This document shows, in pieces, positions 9,113 to 19,231 of a stretch of 64,000 nt of DNA (its first letter is position 1; each line of letters begins with the position of its first letter). The DNA is from Falsiruegeria mediterranea M17. Lineage in GTDB: Bacteria > Pseudomonadota > Alphaproteobacteria > Rhodobacterales > Rhodobacteraceae. The notes under the pieces are model-generated. The model had not been told where the DNA came from. It ran no database searches and worked only from the letters and a program-made list of their open reading frames with translations. Both the position numbers and the translations under genes were made by a program. Location: positions 124,001 to 188,000 of the forward strand of contig NZ_ONZG01000006.1 of assembly GCF_900302455.1 (NCBI RefSeq), given 5' to 3'.

Positions 9113-9478
9113 TTACTCCATCAGGTCGCCAAAGGCGGTCAGTTCCCGTTCGATCTCTGCGATCACGGGTTGGGTAGAGAAAAAATACAGATCCGGTGCG
9201 TCGATGTCGTCCATGAAGACCTCGATGTTGATCTGCACCTTTGCGCCGTCAAAATCGCCATCGATCTGCCAACGCTGTTTGCCATCAACTGGGAGGCTGG
9301 ACAGTGTTTGTGCGATCGTCGCAGGCAGATCGGTCGGCAGGCCAAAGCGCGGGTTGTTCAGCAGGCCGATCAGAAATGGTTCGACGCTGTCCGTGTCGAA
9401 ATTCATCGAGGTCTCGGACGTGATTGGCGGTGCCTTGGCGGCCTTGGGTTTGAACAAATCGGTCAGGAAACTCAGCAT
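9113..9478 (-). CDS. small soluble protein of unknown function
   Basis: 121 aa, no signal peptide or membrane segment. The N-terminus is basic with KPKAAKAPP; the rest is mixed alpha/beta and acidic (DGDFDGAKVQINIEVFMDDIDAPDL split over two strands). No family recognised. It ends 6 nt before the dehydratase-like gene. Its ATG is embedded in the stop region of a 21-codon leader frame (GAATGCTGA), suggesting possible translational coupling. Confidence 0.65.
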   Translation of the reverse strand: MLSFLTDLFKPKAAKAPPITSETSMNFDTDSVEPFLIGLLNNPRFGLPTDLPATIAQTLSSLPVDGKQRWQIDGDFDGAKVQINIEVFMDDIDAPDLYFFSTQPVIAEIERELTAFGDLME

Positions 9479-9537
9479 TCGGTCCGCTCCAGAGAGGCAT
9501 TGAATTCGCGGCAGGCCGCGGCTTGGGTGGCTTGCAT
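9472..9537 (-). CDS. possible 21-codon leader peptide
   Basis: ATG at 9535-9537 is preceded by the purine-rich AAGGGAGAG and opens a 21-residue frame (MQATQAAACREF, then nine more). Its TGA at 9472-9474 overlaps the start of the 121-aa gene. This arrangement is typical of translational coupling, but no repeated regulatory codons or attenuator stem are evident. Could be chance. Confidence 0.25.
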   Translation of the reverse strand: MQATQAAACREFNASLERTEC

Positions 9538-9619
9538 GTCATGCTCTCCCTTGCTTGGGTCAACCGTGGCGCGCGGGCATCGGTCCTGCAAGCAGGAAAC
9601 CGGCATCAAGGCGTCGGGA

Positions 9620-10819
9620 TTACGCCACTGTGATCCGTGTGCGCAGGAACACGACCAATCCCAACAGCAAAAGCACCATCGCTACCAGGAACGGTGCTCC
9701 GGGCAGATAGAGGCTTGTCCCTTCGCGGGTGTAATGGGCGAAGACGCCGGCCATCATCAAGGGAGACACGATCATCGACAGGGCGTGAACCGCGGTCATG
9801 ACGCCCTGCAGCTCACCTTGTTGATCGTCGCCAACGGATTTGGACATGATCCCCTGCAACGCGGGTGAAACGACCGCTCCCAAAGCCGAGATTGGTGTCA
9901 GGAACAGGGCCAAGGTTCCGCTGGTGATGAAGGCCAGGAAGCCAAAGCTGACAAGATCCAACAGCTTGCCTGCAACAACCGTGCGCCGCTCGCCCAGGTA
10001 TTTGAGCGCGACCCGGATCAACCCACCCTGGACGATGGCCATCATGATGCCAAAGATCCCCAGCGACAGGCCGATCATCTGCGGCCCCCAATCAAAGCGT
10101 GCTTGCGTGTAGTAGGACCAGATCGCCGGATAGACATAGATGGCTACAGAATAGAGAAGATAGACCAGAAGCAGCCGGGCGATGCCGGGGATTTCGGCCA
10201 TTGCCTTGAACGCGCCAAAGGGGTTTGCCCGGCGCCAGTTAAAGGCGCGTCGTGTTTTGTCCGTGACTGTTTCGTTCATCACGAACCAGCCGAGGACAAA
10301 GTTCATCCCGGCCAGAACGGCTGCAGCATAAAACGGCGCCCGCGTGCCAAATTCACCCAACAGACCTCCGATCAGCGGGCCCAGGACAAAACCCATGCCA
10401 AAGGCTGCGCCCAACAGGCCAAAGTTGGCCGCTTTTTTATGCGGCTCTGAGATGTCGGCGATATAGGCGCCAGCTGTTGCGTGCGTGGCGGCAGTGATCC
10501 CGCCTACGATGCGCCCGATCAGCAAGAGCCAGATGGTGCCGGCCACAGCCATCACCAGATAATCCAGCGCCATCACAAACAGCGACACCAGCAGGACGGG
10601 TCGCCGCCCCACGCTGTCTGAAAGGTTGCCAATCACCGGACTGAACAGGAACTGCATCACCGCAAAGACCGTGCTCAGAACCCCGCCCCACAGGGCAGCC
10701 TCGGCCAGCGTGCCACCCTGAACCTCGACGATCAGGTCGGGCATGATCGGCATGATCAGGCCAATGCCCATGGCGTCGATCATGACGGTGAACAGGATGA
10801 ACAGGACTGGCAGCCGCAA
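9620..10819 (-). CDS. MFS transporter, TetA/multidrug-type (12 TM)
   Basis: 399 aa with twelve hydrophobic segments. After TM2 there is GNLSDSVGRRPVLL, the MFS A-motif (G-x3-D-x2-GRRPV), and TM5 carries GAAFGMGFVLGPLIGGLLG, the proton:substrate antiporter C-motif. It resembles the TCR/Tet proton-antiport branch, and the inner-membrane role is probably efflux. It lies 69 nt downstream of pcaB on the same strand and may be the last gene of that operon, but the substrate is unknown and aromatic-acid importers look different. Start ATG at 10817-10819. Confidence 0.85.
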   Translation of the reverse strand: MRLPVLFILFTVMIDAMGIGLIMPIMPDLIVEVQGGTLAEAALWGGVLSTVFAVMQFLFSPVIGNLSDSVGRRPVLLVSLFVMALDYLVMAVAGTIWLLLIGRIVGGITAATHATAGAYIADISEPHKKAANFGLLGAAFGMGFVLGPLIGGLLGEFGTRAPFYAAAVLAGMNFVLGWFVMNETVTDKTRRAFNWRRANPFGAFKAMAEIPGIARLLLVYLLYSVAIYVYPAIWSYYTQARFDWGPQMIGLSLGIFGIMMAIVQGGLIRVALKYLGERRTVVAGKLLDLVSFGFLAFITSGTLALFLTPISALGAVVSPALQGIMSKSVGDDQQGELQGVMTAVHALSMIVSPLMMAGVFAHYTREGTSLYLPGAPFLVAMVLLLLGLVVFLRTRITVA

Positions 10820-10888
10820 AAGATCGCTCCGGGTGGTCGTGACTTCAGCGCAACCTATGTCCGGATACGCCCAAGGAAAAGGCCAGCC

Positions 10889-12226
10889 TCAAGTTTTCGC
10901 TGCGGAACGCACTTGTTTGGCAAAGGTTCGGGCCGCCGTCGGAGCCTGTCCCATTTGATGCGCAGGGTCGAACAACACGTCGGTGTTCAACTGCGGCCAA
11001 TCACGGGCGACGAGTGTGCGCAAAGGCACGTCCGCTTCGATGGCTTCCTTGCACAAGGCCTTGGTGGCGGCCTGAGCGTCCGGGCGCGACAGGTGGTTGG
11101 CAAGGGCGAAACTCAGCGCCTCGGCATGGATCAGGTCCTTTGAGCCGTTGAGTGCGGCGCGCATCTGCTCGGGGTTTGGGGCAAGCCCCTCACACAGAGC
11201 CAAGCCGGTCTGCGCGGCAGAAGCTGCCCCCAGGATGATCTGCGGCAGGCACATCCATTCGGTGAACCAAGCGGCCCCGTCGCGTTGATGGCGGTGCATC
11301 GCCGCGCTTTGCAGCACTGGCATCAGACCGCTGGTTTGGCGCGACAGTGCCACCAGAACAGAAGGTGCCACTGGGTTCTGTTTCTGCGGCATGGTCGAGG
11401 ACGATCCGCCGCCGCCTAAGGAAAGCTCGGAAATTCCGCTTTGCACCAGTTCGGTCGCATCCTCACCCATCTTGCCAAAGGCCAGCGCGATGCGGCTACA
11501 CCAATCGGCGATCCGAAGCACCGGCGTCCGGTCCGTGTGCCAGGACCGTTCGGGATTGGTCAGGTTGAGCAATTTGGCCAATGCGGCGCGGGTTTCGGCC
11601 GCTTGCGGGCCAAGCGCGGATGCGGTGCCGGCAGCACCCGAGAGCGATACCAACAGGCAGGACCGGCGCAGATCAGGCAGTTCGCCCAACAACCCCAAAA
11701 GCGGCTCGCCCCAAGAGGCCACAACAGCTCCGAATGAGGTTGGGGTTGCGTGCTGCCCATAGGTGCGGGCGGGCATGGGCGTGTCGGCGTGATCCTCGGC
11801 CTTCTGCGCCAGATGGTCCAGCGCCGCGACGATGTCCTTTTCGATCAGACCCAGAGCTTGGCGCAACCGCAGCATCAATCCGGTGTCGATGATGTCCTGC
11901 GATGTCGCGCCCCAATGGGCGTATTGCGCATGCTCCGGCGCTTGCATCTCGGAACGAAAGGCTGCGACCAGGGCGGGAACGCTGACCCCATTCTGACCGG
12001 TGGCATGCGCCAACGCTCCGGGGTCCAGCTGAACCTCCATCGCGGCGCGGCTGATGGCGGCGGCGCTGAGCTCGGGGATGATCCCCTGTTCGCCCTGTAC
12101 CTTGGCCAGCATCCCCTCAACCAGCAGCATGGCGCGCAGTTCGGCGGTATCGGTGAACAGCCGCCCCACTTCGCCAGTGGGGAACAGTCGGGAAAAGAGC
12201 GCGCTGTCAAAGACGGAGGCCGCCAT
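10889..12226 (-). CDS. pcaB: 3-carboxy-cis,cis-muconate cycloisomerase
   Basis: Fumarase/aspartase-superfamily enzyme (445 aa) that cyclises beta-carboxymuconate to gamma-carboxymuconolactone in the protocatechuate branch of the beta-ketoadipate pathway. It has HWGATSQDIIDTG near residue 92 and the signature loop GGGGSSSTMPQKQNPV, close to alphaproteobacterial PcaB. Its start overlaps the stop of the hydrolase gene by one base (TGATG), so the two are translationally coupled. pcaC, pcaG, pcaH and a PcaQ regulator are not in the window. Argininosuccinate or adenylosuccinate lyase are less likely given the motifs and pcaD nearby. Confidence 0.85.
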   Translation of the reverse strand: MAASVFDSALFSRLFPTGEVGRLFTDTAELRAMLLVEGMLAKVQGEQGIIPELSAAAISRAAMEVQLDPGALAHATGQNGVSVPALVAAFRSEMQAPEHAQYAHWGATSQDIIDTGLMLRLRQALGLIEKDIVAALDHLAQKAEDHADTPMPARTYGQHATPTSFGAVVASWGEPLLGLLGELPDLRRSCLLVSLSGAAGTASALGPQAAETRAALAKLLNLTNPERSWHTDRTPVLRIADWCSRIALAFGKMGEDATELVQSGISELSLGGGGSSSTMPQKQNPVAPSVLVALSRQTSGLMPVLQSAAMHRHQRDGAAWFTEWMCLPQIILGAASAAQTGLALCEGLAPNPEQMRAALNGSKDLIHAEALSFALANHLSRPDAQAATKALCKEAIEADVPLRTLVARDWPQLNTDVLFDPAHQMGQAPTAARTFAKQVRSAAKT

Positions 12227-12939
12227 CAGAATTGCCTTTCGATCTGGGTCAGGAGCTCCGCCAGGCCACTTGGGTCGGCCAGGAATGGCGAATGCGAGCT
12301 TTCCATAACGTGGACCCGCTCGACTGGCCAGTCACGGGTCATCTGGGCCTGGTATTCTGGTGGAATGGTCCTGTCCTGTGCGCAACGGATGTAGGACTTC
12401 GGCACACTGTCAAAGGCTGCAGTGGTTGGGAGCGGCGTGTCCTGCGGCGCGATGGGTTGCGGGCGCAAACGCTGCATCGCGTAAGACAACGCCTCGGGCG
12501 GGCAGTCGTGATAGAACAGATCCGGCGCGCGCGAAGGATCGATCGTGTAGGACACTCCGTCATCCGATTTAACCACTGCGTCAGCAAGCGTTTGGCGGGG
12601 GGAGCGTTTGCGCCTGTCCACCATCGACATGCCATCGGTTGGAAAATAGGCGCAGAGATAGATCAACCCGCGCATCTTGTCCGGGGCTGCCTCGGCCGCT
12701 GCGCTGATGGGATAGCCGCCCCAGGAATGCCCGACTAACAGTGTTTCCGGGGTCGAGGCCGCCAGCACCGCATCGCGGCAATCATCCAGGGTGATCCCGG
12801 CCAATGGTGTCTGATCTGCCCCCATGCCAGGCAGATCAATAGCGCGGGCCGCGTGGCCTTGCGCCTCTAGCGCCGGGATCAGGTCACGCCAGCACCAGGC
12901 CCCGTGGCACGAGCCGTGGACCAGTAGGAAATCAGCCAT
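12226..12939 (-). CDS. alpha/beta hydrolase, salicylate-esterase/hydroxynitrile-lyase-like
   Basis: 237 aa. It starts MADFLLVHGSCHGAWCWRD, the oxyanion-hole strand of the plant esterase/HNL-like branch. The nucleophile motif is GHSWGG, and the catalytic His is in ESSHSPFLADP. The chosen ATG (12937-12939) is 2 nt after the pcaD stop. It lies between pcaD and pcaB with overlapping or near-overlapping junctions, so it probably takes part in the same aromatic catabolism, perhaps by opening an ester or lactone. The substrate is not known. Confidence 0.75.
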   Translation of the reverse strand: MADFLLVHGSCHGAWCWRDLIPALEAQGHAARAIDLPGMGADQTPLAGITLDDCRDAVLAASTPETLLVGHSWGGYPISAAAEAAPDKMRGLIYLCAYFPTDGMSMVDRRKRSPRQTLADAVVKSDDGVSYTIDPSRAPDLFYHDCPPEALSYAMQRLRPQPIAPQDTPLPTTAAFDSVPKSYIRCAQDRTIPPEYQAQMTRDWPVERVHVMESSHSPFLADPSGLAELLTQIERQF

Positions 12940-12941
12940 GC

Positions 12942-13730
12942 CTAAAGATGCCCGGTGTCGTGGATGAACTGCGTCAGCACGCGGGCGTATTCTTCGGGCT
13001 GCTCGACACAAGGAAGGTGGCCCGCCTTGCGGATCAGGTGGAACTGCGAGCCAGGAATGAGCGCAGTGGTTTCTCTCATCAAGTCAGGCGGGGTTGAGCC
13101 ATCTTCGGACCCTGCGATACCCAGAGTTGGCAGACGTAAACCACTTGTAGGTGTGTAAAGATCGGTGCCCGAGATCGCGGCGGAACAGCCCCAATACCCT
13201 TCGGCAGGGGTGCGCACCAGCATGTTGCGCCACAGTTCCAACTCAGGTGTGGCGCGGAAAGCCTTGGAAAACCACCGCTCCATCACGCCATCGGCCAAGG
13301 CCTCGATCCCGTTCTTTCTGACCGCAGCGATTCGCTCGTCCCAGATCGCGGGCGTGCCGATCTTGGCGCCCGTGTTCGAAATGACCATGGCACGCACCAG
13401 ATCCAGCCGTTTGACCGCCAGCCCCTGCGCCGTCATCCCGCCGATCGAGAGGCCCACAAAAAGGCTGTTCTTGATCTCGAGCATATCCATCAGGCGTTCC
13501 ACGTCCCGCACCAGATTGCCCATGCTGTAGGGGCCGGATGGGGTGGACGACAGGCCATGACCGCGTTTGTCATAGCGGATCAGCTTCAACCCCTTTGGCA
13601 ACAAGGGCAGGATCGGATCCCAGAGCCGCATATCGGTGCCCAGAGAATTAGAGAACACCACGGGTGCGCCATCGGGGTCGCCATCTATGCGAAAATGTAG
13701 TCTGACATCGCCAAAGTCTGCGATCTGCAT
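12942..13730 (-). CDS. pcaD: 3-oxoadipate enol-lactonase
   Basis: Alpha/beta hydrolase (262 aa) expected to hydrolyse 3-oxoadipate enol-lactone to 3-oxoadipate. The nucleophile S95 lies in FVGLSIGGMTAQG, the typical PcaD elbow; the oxyanion region is VVFSNSLGTDMRLWD, and the C-terminal His is in KAGHLPCVEQPEE. It is the first gene of the pcaD-hydrolase-pcaB unit. The 102-nt gap to the divergent SDR gene at 13833 should hold both promoters. Confidence 0.85.
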   Translation of the reverse strand: MQIADFGDVRLHFRIDGDPDGAPVVFSNSLGTDMRLWDPILPLLPKGLKLIRYDKRGHGLSSTPSGPYSMGNLVRDVERLMDMLEIKNSLFVGLSIGGMTAQGLAVKRLDLVRAMVISNTGAKIGTPAIWDERIAAVRKNGIEALADGVMERWFSKAFRATPELELWRNMLVRTPAEGYWGCSAAISGTDLYTPTSGLRLPTLGIAGSEDGSTPPDLMRETTALIPGSQFHLIRKAGHLPCVEQPEEYARVLTQFIHDTGHL

Positions 13731-13832
13731 CTGTCTTCTCCTCAGCCTGGTTTCTGCCTAGCTTAGGCAGCGCGCCTCTGCAAACCAATGGGGTGATTTT
13801 TCGTGGAGCAGCAAAAACATGAAGGACATGGT

Positions 13833-14645
13833 ATGACATCACTTGCAGGGCAGGTTGCGTTGATCACCGGGGCTTCGGCCCCACGTGGGATCGGTCGGGC
13901 GATTGCAGTTCGGCTGGCGCAGGGCGGTGCACGTGTGGTTGTCACCGATACAGAAGGCCCGGTCGAGATCGAGGGTAAAGCCCATCAGCGTAGCGACCTT
14001 TTGAACCAGTTGGCACTGCAGATCGGTGGGCTTGCGGTGACCTTGGACGTCACCAAGCCCGACCAGATCGCCGGGTGCATCGAAACGGTTCACCAGGCGC
14101 TTGGACCGGTGGACATTCTGGTCAACAACGCGGGCTCTCTGGCGGGGTCCGATAATTTCCTGTCCACGACGCCCGCGCAATGGCAGGCGAGTTTTGCAGT
14201 CAATCTGCTGGGCCCCATGCAACTGGCACAGGCCGTGATCCCTGCTATGCAGGCCAAAGGGGCCGGGCGTATCATCAATATCGGTTCCACCGGATCTTTG
14301 GGCGCAGAGCCTGGGTTTGGCGCTTATACGGCGATGAAACACGGGCTGGTGGGGTTGAGCAAAACCCTTGCGGCCGAGTTCGGTCCGGATGGCATCCTGT
14401 GCAACACCGTGTGCCCAGGTTACATCGCCACGGACATGCACATGGCCGCCAATGCGCGCTTATCGCAAGAACAGGGCGTGTCGTTGGACGAGATGAAGCG
14501 CCGCCGCTATGCCGATGTGGCGCTACGGGACGCAGGTACTCCTGAAGATGTGGCCGAGGCGGTGGCCTATCTGGCAGGCCCGGCAGGGTGCTATGTGACC
14601 GGCATCAACCTGCCTGTTACAGGGGGCGTACCTTACGGCATCTGA
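13833..14645 (+). CDS. short-chain dehydrogenase/reductase
   Basis: 270-aa SDR oxidoreductase. It has the Rossmann motif TGASAPRGIG (about residue 13), NNAG in LVNNAGSL, catalytic Ser in NIGSTGSLG, and YTAMK as the catalytic Tyr-x3-Lys. It ends CYVTGINLPVTGGVPYGI, typical of the classical family. The ATG at 13833 follows AAGGA (13822-13826) by 6 nt; an upstream GTG at 13803 has weaker support. It is divergent from pcaD. Substrate and cofactor preference are not readable with confidence. Confidence 0.85.
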   Translation: MTSLAGQVALITGASAPRGIGRAIAVRLAQGGARVVVTDTEGPVEIEGKAHQRSDLLNQLALQIGGLAVTLDVTKPDQIAGCIETVHQALGPVDILVNNAGSLAGSDNFLSTTPAQWQASFAVNLLGPMQLAQAVIPAMQAKGAGRIINIGSTGSLGAEPGFGAYTAMKHGLVGLSKTLAAEFGPDGILCNTVCPGYIATDMHMAANARLSQEQGVSLDEMKRRRYADVALRDAGTPEDVAEAVAYLAGPAGCYVTGINLPVTGGVPYGI

Positions 14646-14726
14646 AAGCGCCTTTGTACAGTCTTTGCGTGACATATTTTGCATTGCGCATATCATGTTG
14701 GGTTACGCGACAGGGGAGAAAGCGAC

Positions 14727-15968
<1,242 letters not shown>

Positions 15969-16002
15969 GGCCGCCAGCGTTTGCACAAGTTAGACGGGGG
16001 TG

Positions 16003-16221
16003 CTCCCGCCCGTCGTTGATGCCCCTTGCGGGACATCGCCTCCCGTTGGGCCGGGCCTCGCTTCGCTCGGCGGTCGGCAACCCGTTGCAGCCAAAGCGAT
16101 TACAACAGCAGGCTTTTTGGCGAGCGACAGGCCACAGACGGGACCACGCCGCGCGCAGCGCGGCGCCCGACCCAAGGCCGCTAGCGGGTCTGACGTAGTC
16201 AGGTCCGCTCGGGCGCGGGAG
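16003..16221 (+). repeat. dispersed intergenic repeat, copy C
   Basis: 219 bp from CTCCCGCCCGTCGTTGATG to CGGGCGCGGGAG, with the conserved inner block CTCCCGTTGGGCCGGGCCTC, its partner CGCCCGACCCAAGGCCG, and an embedded GCCGCGCGCAGCGCGGC hairpin. It lies in the convergent gap between the M19 homologue (stop 15968) and the nuclease (stop 16243). Confidence 0.9.
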
Positions 16222-16242
16222 CGCTTCCCTTGCCCGGCAGAG

Positions 16243-17433
16243 TTACTCTAGCCGGATATGCGCCATGATCTGGCCGTGGTCCGAGGCGAGCTTGTTATAG
16301 GGCGCTTCGGGGTGTGAGCCGTCCGTCAGATGATCGTTGAAGACGCTGTAATACTCCATCTCGCCCATTGATTTGCCCCAGGCGCCGTCAAAATGGCGCG
16401 ACATGTAGATCTGATCGATGCTTTCATAAACACCACCAAAGGCCGCCGTATAGACCATGTCGCGCAGGGATTTGCGCACGAACATCTTCTCGGCCGAGCG
16501 CAGCCGAACCCGGTCAACGGCTTCTGTGATCTGCTCATTCTCTTCGCGTGAATAGCGATCATTGGGGGCCTTGGCGTCATGTCGCAGCATCCACGAGTAG
16601 TTCTTGAACGGATGCTCGCCCGAGATGATCTCGGAACTCACCGCATGTTCACCATCGTTGAAGTCGCCCAGAACCATCACTGGGTGCCCCTTGTCCAGCT
16701 CGGCCACGATCTCGCGCCGCAGGACCCAGGCCTCGGCCATGCGACGCAAAGCCGAGCGCAGCGCACCCATGGCGCGGCCGACCGGGTCGTAAGCGGTCAG
16801 AACGGCCTCGGGGGCAAACTCTGCGCCTTCAGGACGGACGAACTCTCCCAGCTTCGATTTCAGGTGGCAGTTGAAGACAGTGATGACCTTGCCCCCAACC
16901 GGCACGCGAACCTTCAGGATCGGACGTGAGATGCGGGTCAATGTGTAGTGACCAGCACCTTCGTCACCGCCCAAAACAGACATGGGGATGCGCAGGGGCT
17001 CGGGCAGTTCCTGTATGATCTCCGGCTTCTCAGCAAAGCCAAATCGGGACAGCACCGCCAAACCGGGGCGTCGCTCGCCCGGGCCGCCATCTGATGCGTT
17101 GGCGGCGAAGGCCAGAGCAGCATCCTTGTAGCCACCAAAGGCCAGTTTCCGAAAGATTGCCTTCTTGTGATAGCGCTTCGAGGCATCCGGCAAGTTGGCC
17201 TCGTTGGCCTGCGCACCACGGAGGTCGGTCTCAGCAATCACATCGCGCAACGCCTCTTCTTCGAAAATCTCCTGAAAACCAACGATGTCGGCGTCCATGG
17301 TCAGCAGTTGATCTGCCATCCAATCCTGTTTCCAGGCGTACTCTTCAGGGGTGTATTTCTGAAACGTGTAGTACTCCTTGTCCGCGCCGATCAGGTTTTT
17401 GACGTTGAAGGATGCGATGGTGAACCGGGTCAT
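16243..17433 (-). CDS. endonuclease/exonuclease/phosphatase (EEP) family protein
   Basis: 396 aa with the EEP metal-dependent phosphoesterase motifs in order: SFNVKNL (Asn), IVGFQEIFE (Glu), VFNCHLKSK (His), LGDFND (Asp-x-Asn) and a terminal SDHGQIMA (Asp-His). It should cleave a phosphodiester; DNA, RNA, lipid or a small molecule are all possible. It is the last gene of a four-gene minus-strand operon and overlaps the dehydratase stop by 4 nt (ATGA). No signal peptide is seen. Confidence 0.8.
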   Translation of the reverse strand: MTRFTIASFNVKNLIGADKEYYTFQKYTPEEYAWKQDWMADQLLTMDADIVGFQEIFEEEALRDVIAETDLRGAQANEANLPDASKRYHKKAIFRKLAFGGYKDAALAFAANASDGGPGERRPGLAVLSRFGFAEKPEIIQELPEPLRIPMSVLGGDEGAGHYTLTRISRPILKVRVPVGGKVITVFNCHLKSKLGEFVRPEGAEFAPEAVLTAYDPVGRAMGALRSALRRMAEAWVLRREIVAELDKGHPVMVLGDFNDGEHAVSSEIISGEHPFKNYSWMLRHDAKAPNDRYSREENEQITEAVDRVRLRSAEKMFVRKSLRDMVYTAAFGGVYESIDQIYMSRHFDGAWGKSMGEMEYYSVFNDHLTDGSHPEAPYNKLASDHGQIMAHIRLE

Positions 17434-18404
17434 GCGAAACGCTCCAGGGCCGTTCTGAAGATATCGGCGTCCACATTCCCGCCCGAGGCGACGGCGATCA
17501 CAGCCTCACCTTCGATCTGATCCTGGCGGAACAGCGCTGCGGCCAAAGCCACGGCCCCGCCCGGTTCCAGCACGATCTTGAGACGTGAAAACGCCAATGC
17601 CATGGCGTGCAGCGCCTCGTCTTCGGTGACGGCCAAGCCCGGGCCACAGCGTTCGTACATGATTGGGAAAGTGATCTCGCCCGGTGAGGGGGTCAGGATA
17701 GCATCACAAATATTGCCTGAGGTTGCCGGGTTCTGTTCGATCTGGCCTGAGGCCAGCGAGCGTGTCACGTCATCAAACCCCATTGGCTCACAAGGCCGGG
17801 GGCGCAGATCTGGCGCGTGCTCTTCCAGCGCCAGCGCAATGCCCGAGGTCAACCCGCCGCCACCACAGCAGACCAGAACGTCGCCTTGGGTAACGCCGTG
17901 CTCGGCGGCCTGTTCCGCGATCTCCAATCCTGTCGTGCCTTGGCCCGCAATCACTTGCGGTTCGTCATAGGGCTTGATCAGCGTCAGCCCGCGTTCCTGC
18001 CGCAGCCGCTCGCCGATCTGTTCGCGGCTTTCGCTGCCGCGATCATAAAGCACCACCTCGGCCCCCAGTGCTCGGGTGTTGTCGATTTTCATCTTTGGCG
18101 CATCCGACGGCATGATGATCACGGACGGCGCACCATGTTTGGTGGCGGCCATGGCAATGCCCTGCGCGTGGTTGCCCGACGAAAATGCCAGAATGCCGCG
18201 CGTGCGGGTGTCCTCATCCAACGCAGAGACAGCCGACCAGGCGCCGCGAAACTTGAAACTTCCTGTGTGTTGCAGGCATTCGGGTTTCACGAACAGCCGC
18301 CGCCCGGCCAACTCGTCCAGAAACGGAGAGTTGAGAAGCGGCGTGCGCCGTGCGTGGCCCCTAAGGCGATCTGCGGCGGCGTGGATCATGTCAATCGAGC
18401 TCAT
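17430..18404 (-). CDS. PLP-dependent threonine/serine dehydratase-family protein
   Basis: 324-aa fold-type II PLP enzyme. The PLP lysine lies in TGSFKFRGAWSA, the SSGNHAQGIA loop binds the substrate carboxylate, and a glycine cradle CCGGGGLTSG holds the cofactor phosphate; the C-terminal VASGGNVDAD motif is present. There is no ACT regulatory domain, so it resembles catabolic threonine dehydratase, serine racemase or hydroxyaspartate dehydratase rather than biosynthetic IlvA. Its ATG overlaps the upstream hydrolase stop (ATGA) and its stop overlaps the nuclease start. Confidence 0.8.
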   Translation of the reverse strand: MSSIDMIHAAADRLRGHARRTPLLNSPFLDELAGRRLFVKPECLQHTGSFKFRGAWSAVSALDEDTRTRGILAFSSGNHAQGIAMAATKHGAPSVIIMPSDAPKMKIDNTRALGAEVVLYDRGSESREQIGERLRQERGLTLIKPYDEPQVIAGQGTTGLEIAEQAAEHGVTQGDVLVCCGGGGLTSGIALALEEHAPDLRPRPCEPMGFDDVTRSLASGQIEQNPATSGNICDAILTPSPGEITFPIMYERCGPGLAVTEDEALHAMALAFSRLKIVLEPGGAVALAAALFRQDQIEGEAVIAVASGGNVDADIFRTALERFA

Positions 18405-19231
18405 AAGGCGCGCTCCAGAATACTGCGGATGAGGGAAAGGGATTGAGGCTCGTCCAGGAACGGAACGTGGCCCCGATTGGGGATGACCGCCGTCAACATC
18501 TCGGGGTGCCGGGTTTGCATCTCGGCCAAGGTGCCTGGTTCCAGAATATCCGAGTTTTCGCCTCGGATGACGCCGGTGGGTAACCCCTTGAGGGCCTCGA
18601 ACAGCGGCCAGAGGTCCGGCACAGGGCCAGCCGCGGCCTGCTCGATCAGCGCATCGCGCAGTTTCGTGTCATAGCGCAGGGCCAATCCGTCCGGTTTCTC
18701 TTCATATTGGGTCTCGACCTGTTGTTGCCAGACCTCGGCCGGGACATCAGGGAATTGCGGTGCAAGCGCGGCGTGCATCGCCTTGGCCGCCTCACCATAG
18801 GTTTTGGATACGGGCGCTTTGCCCACATATTCCATGATCCGCGCGATGCCTTCGGGGCTGACCACCGGGCCCACGTCATTCAGGATCACGCCTGCCAAAC
18901 GCTGCGGCTGCGTCGCGGCAAGGGCCATGGCGATCAACCCGCCGCGAGAGGTGCCCAAAAGGGTCACGCGTTCAAGGCCAAGGTGATCCAACAGTTCGAT
19001 GGCGTCCTGCCCTTCGCGCATCACGTTGTAGTTCATGTAGTCGGGGTCATAATCTGATTGCCCGCGCCCGCGATAATCCATTGTGATCATGCGCAGATCT
19101 CTGACATGCGGGGCAAGGTGGGAAAAATCCCGTTCGCAGCGGGTCAATCCCGCCAAACAAAGGAGCGGCTGACCGCTCCCAGTATCGCTGTAATGAATGC
19201 TTATGCCGTCCGAGGTGGTGAAATCGGCCAT
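18401..19231 (-). CDS. alpha/beta hydrolase
   Basis: 276 aa. The nucleophile elbow is LLGTSRGGL, and the catalytic His is in PNRGHVPFLDEP. MDYRGRGQSDYD follows strand 4, as in the lactonase/haloalkane dehalogenase branch. It starts at an ATG overlapping the dehalogenase stop (TGATG) and ends overlapping the dehydratase start. No substrate can be assigned. Confidence 0.8.
   Translation of the reverse strand: MADFTTSDGISIHYSDTGSGQPLLCLAGLTRCERDFSHLAPHVRDLRMITMDYRGRGQSDYDPDYMNYNVMREGQDAIELLDHLGLERVTLLGTSRGGLIAMALAATQPQRLAGVILNDVGPVVSPEGIARIMEYVGKAPVSKTYGEAAKAMHAALAPQFPDVPAEVWQQQVETQYEEKPDGLALRYDTKLRDALIEQAAAGPVPDLWPLFEALKGLPTGVIRGENSDILEPGTLAEMQTRHPEMLTAVIPNRGHVPFLDEPQSLSLIRSILERAL

Noticed and set aside
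10889-12226. pcaB as argininosuccinate or adenylosuccinate lyase
   Set aside because: The signature loop and the pcaD neighbour fit CMLE better, and length matches.
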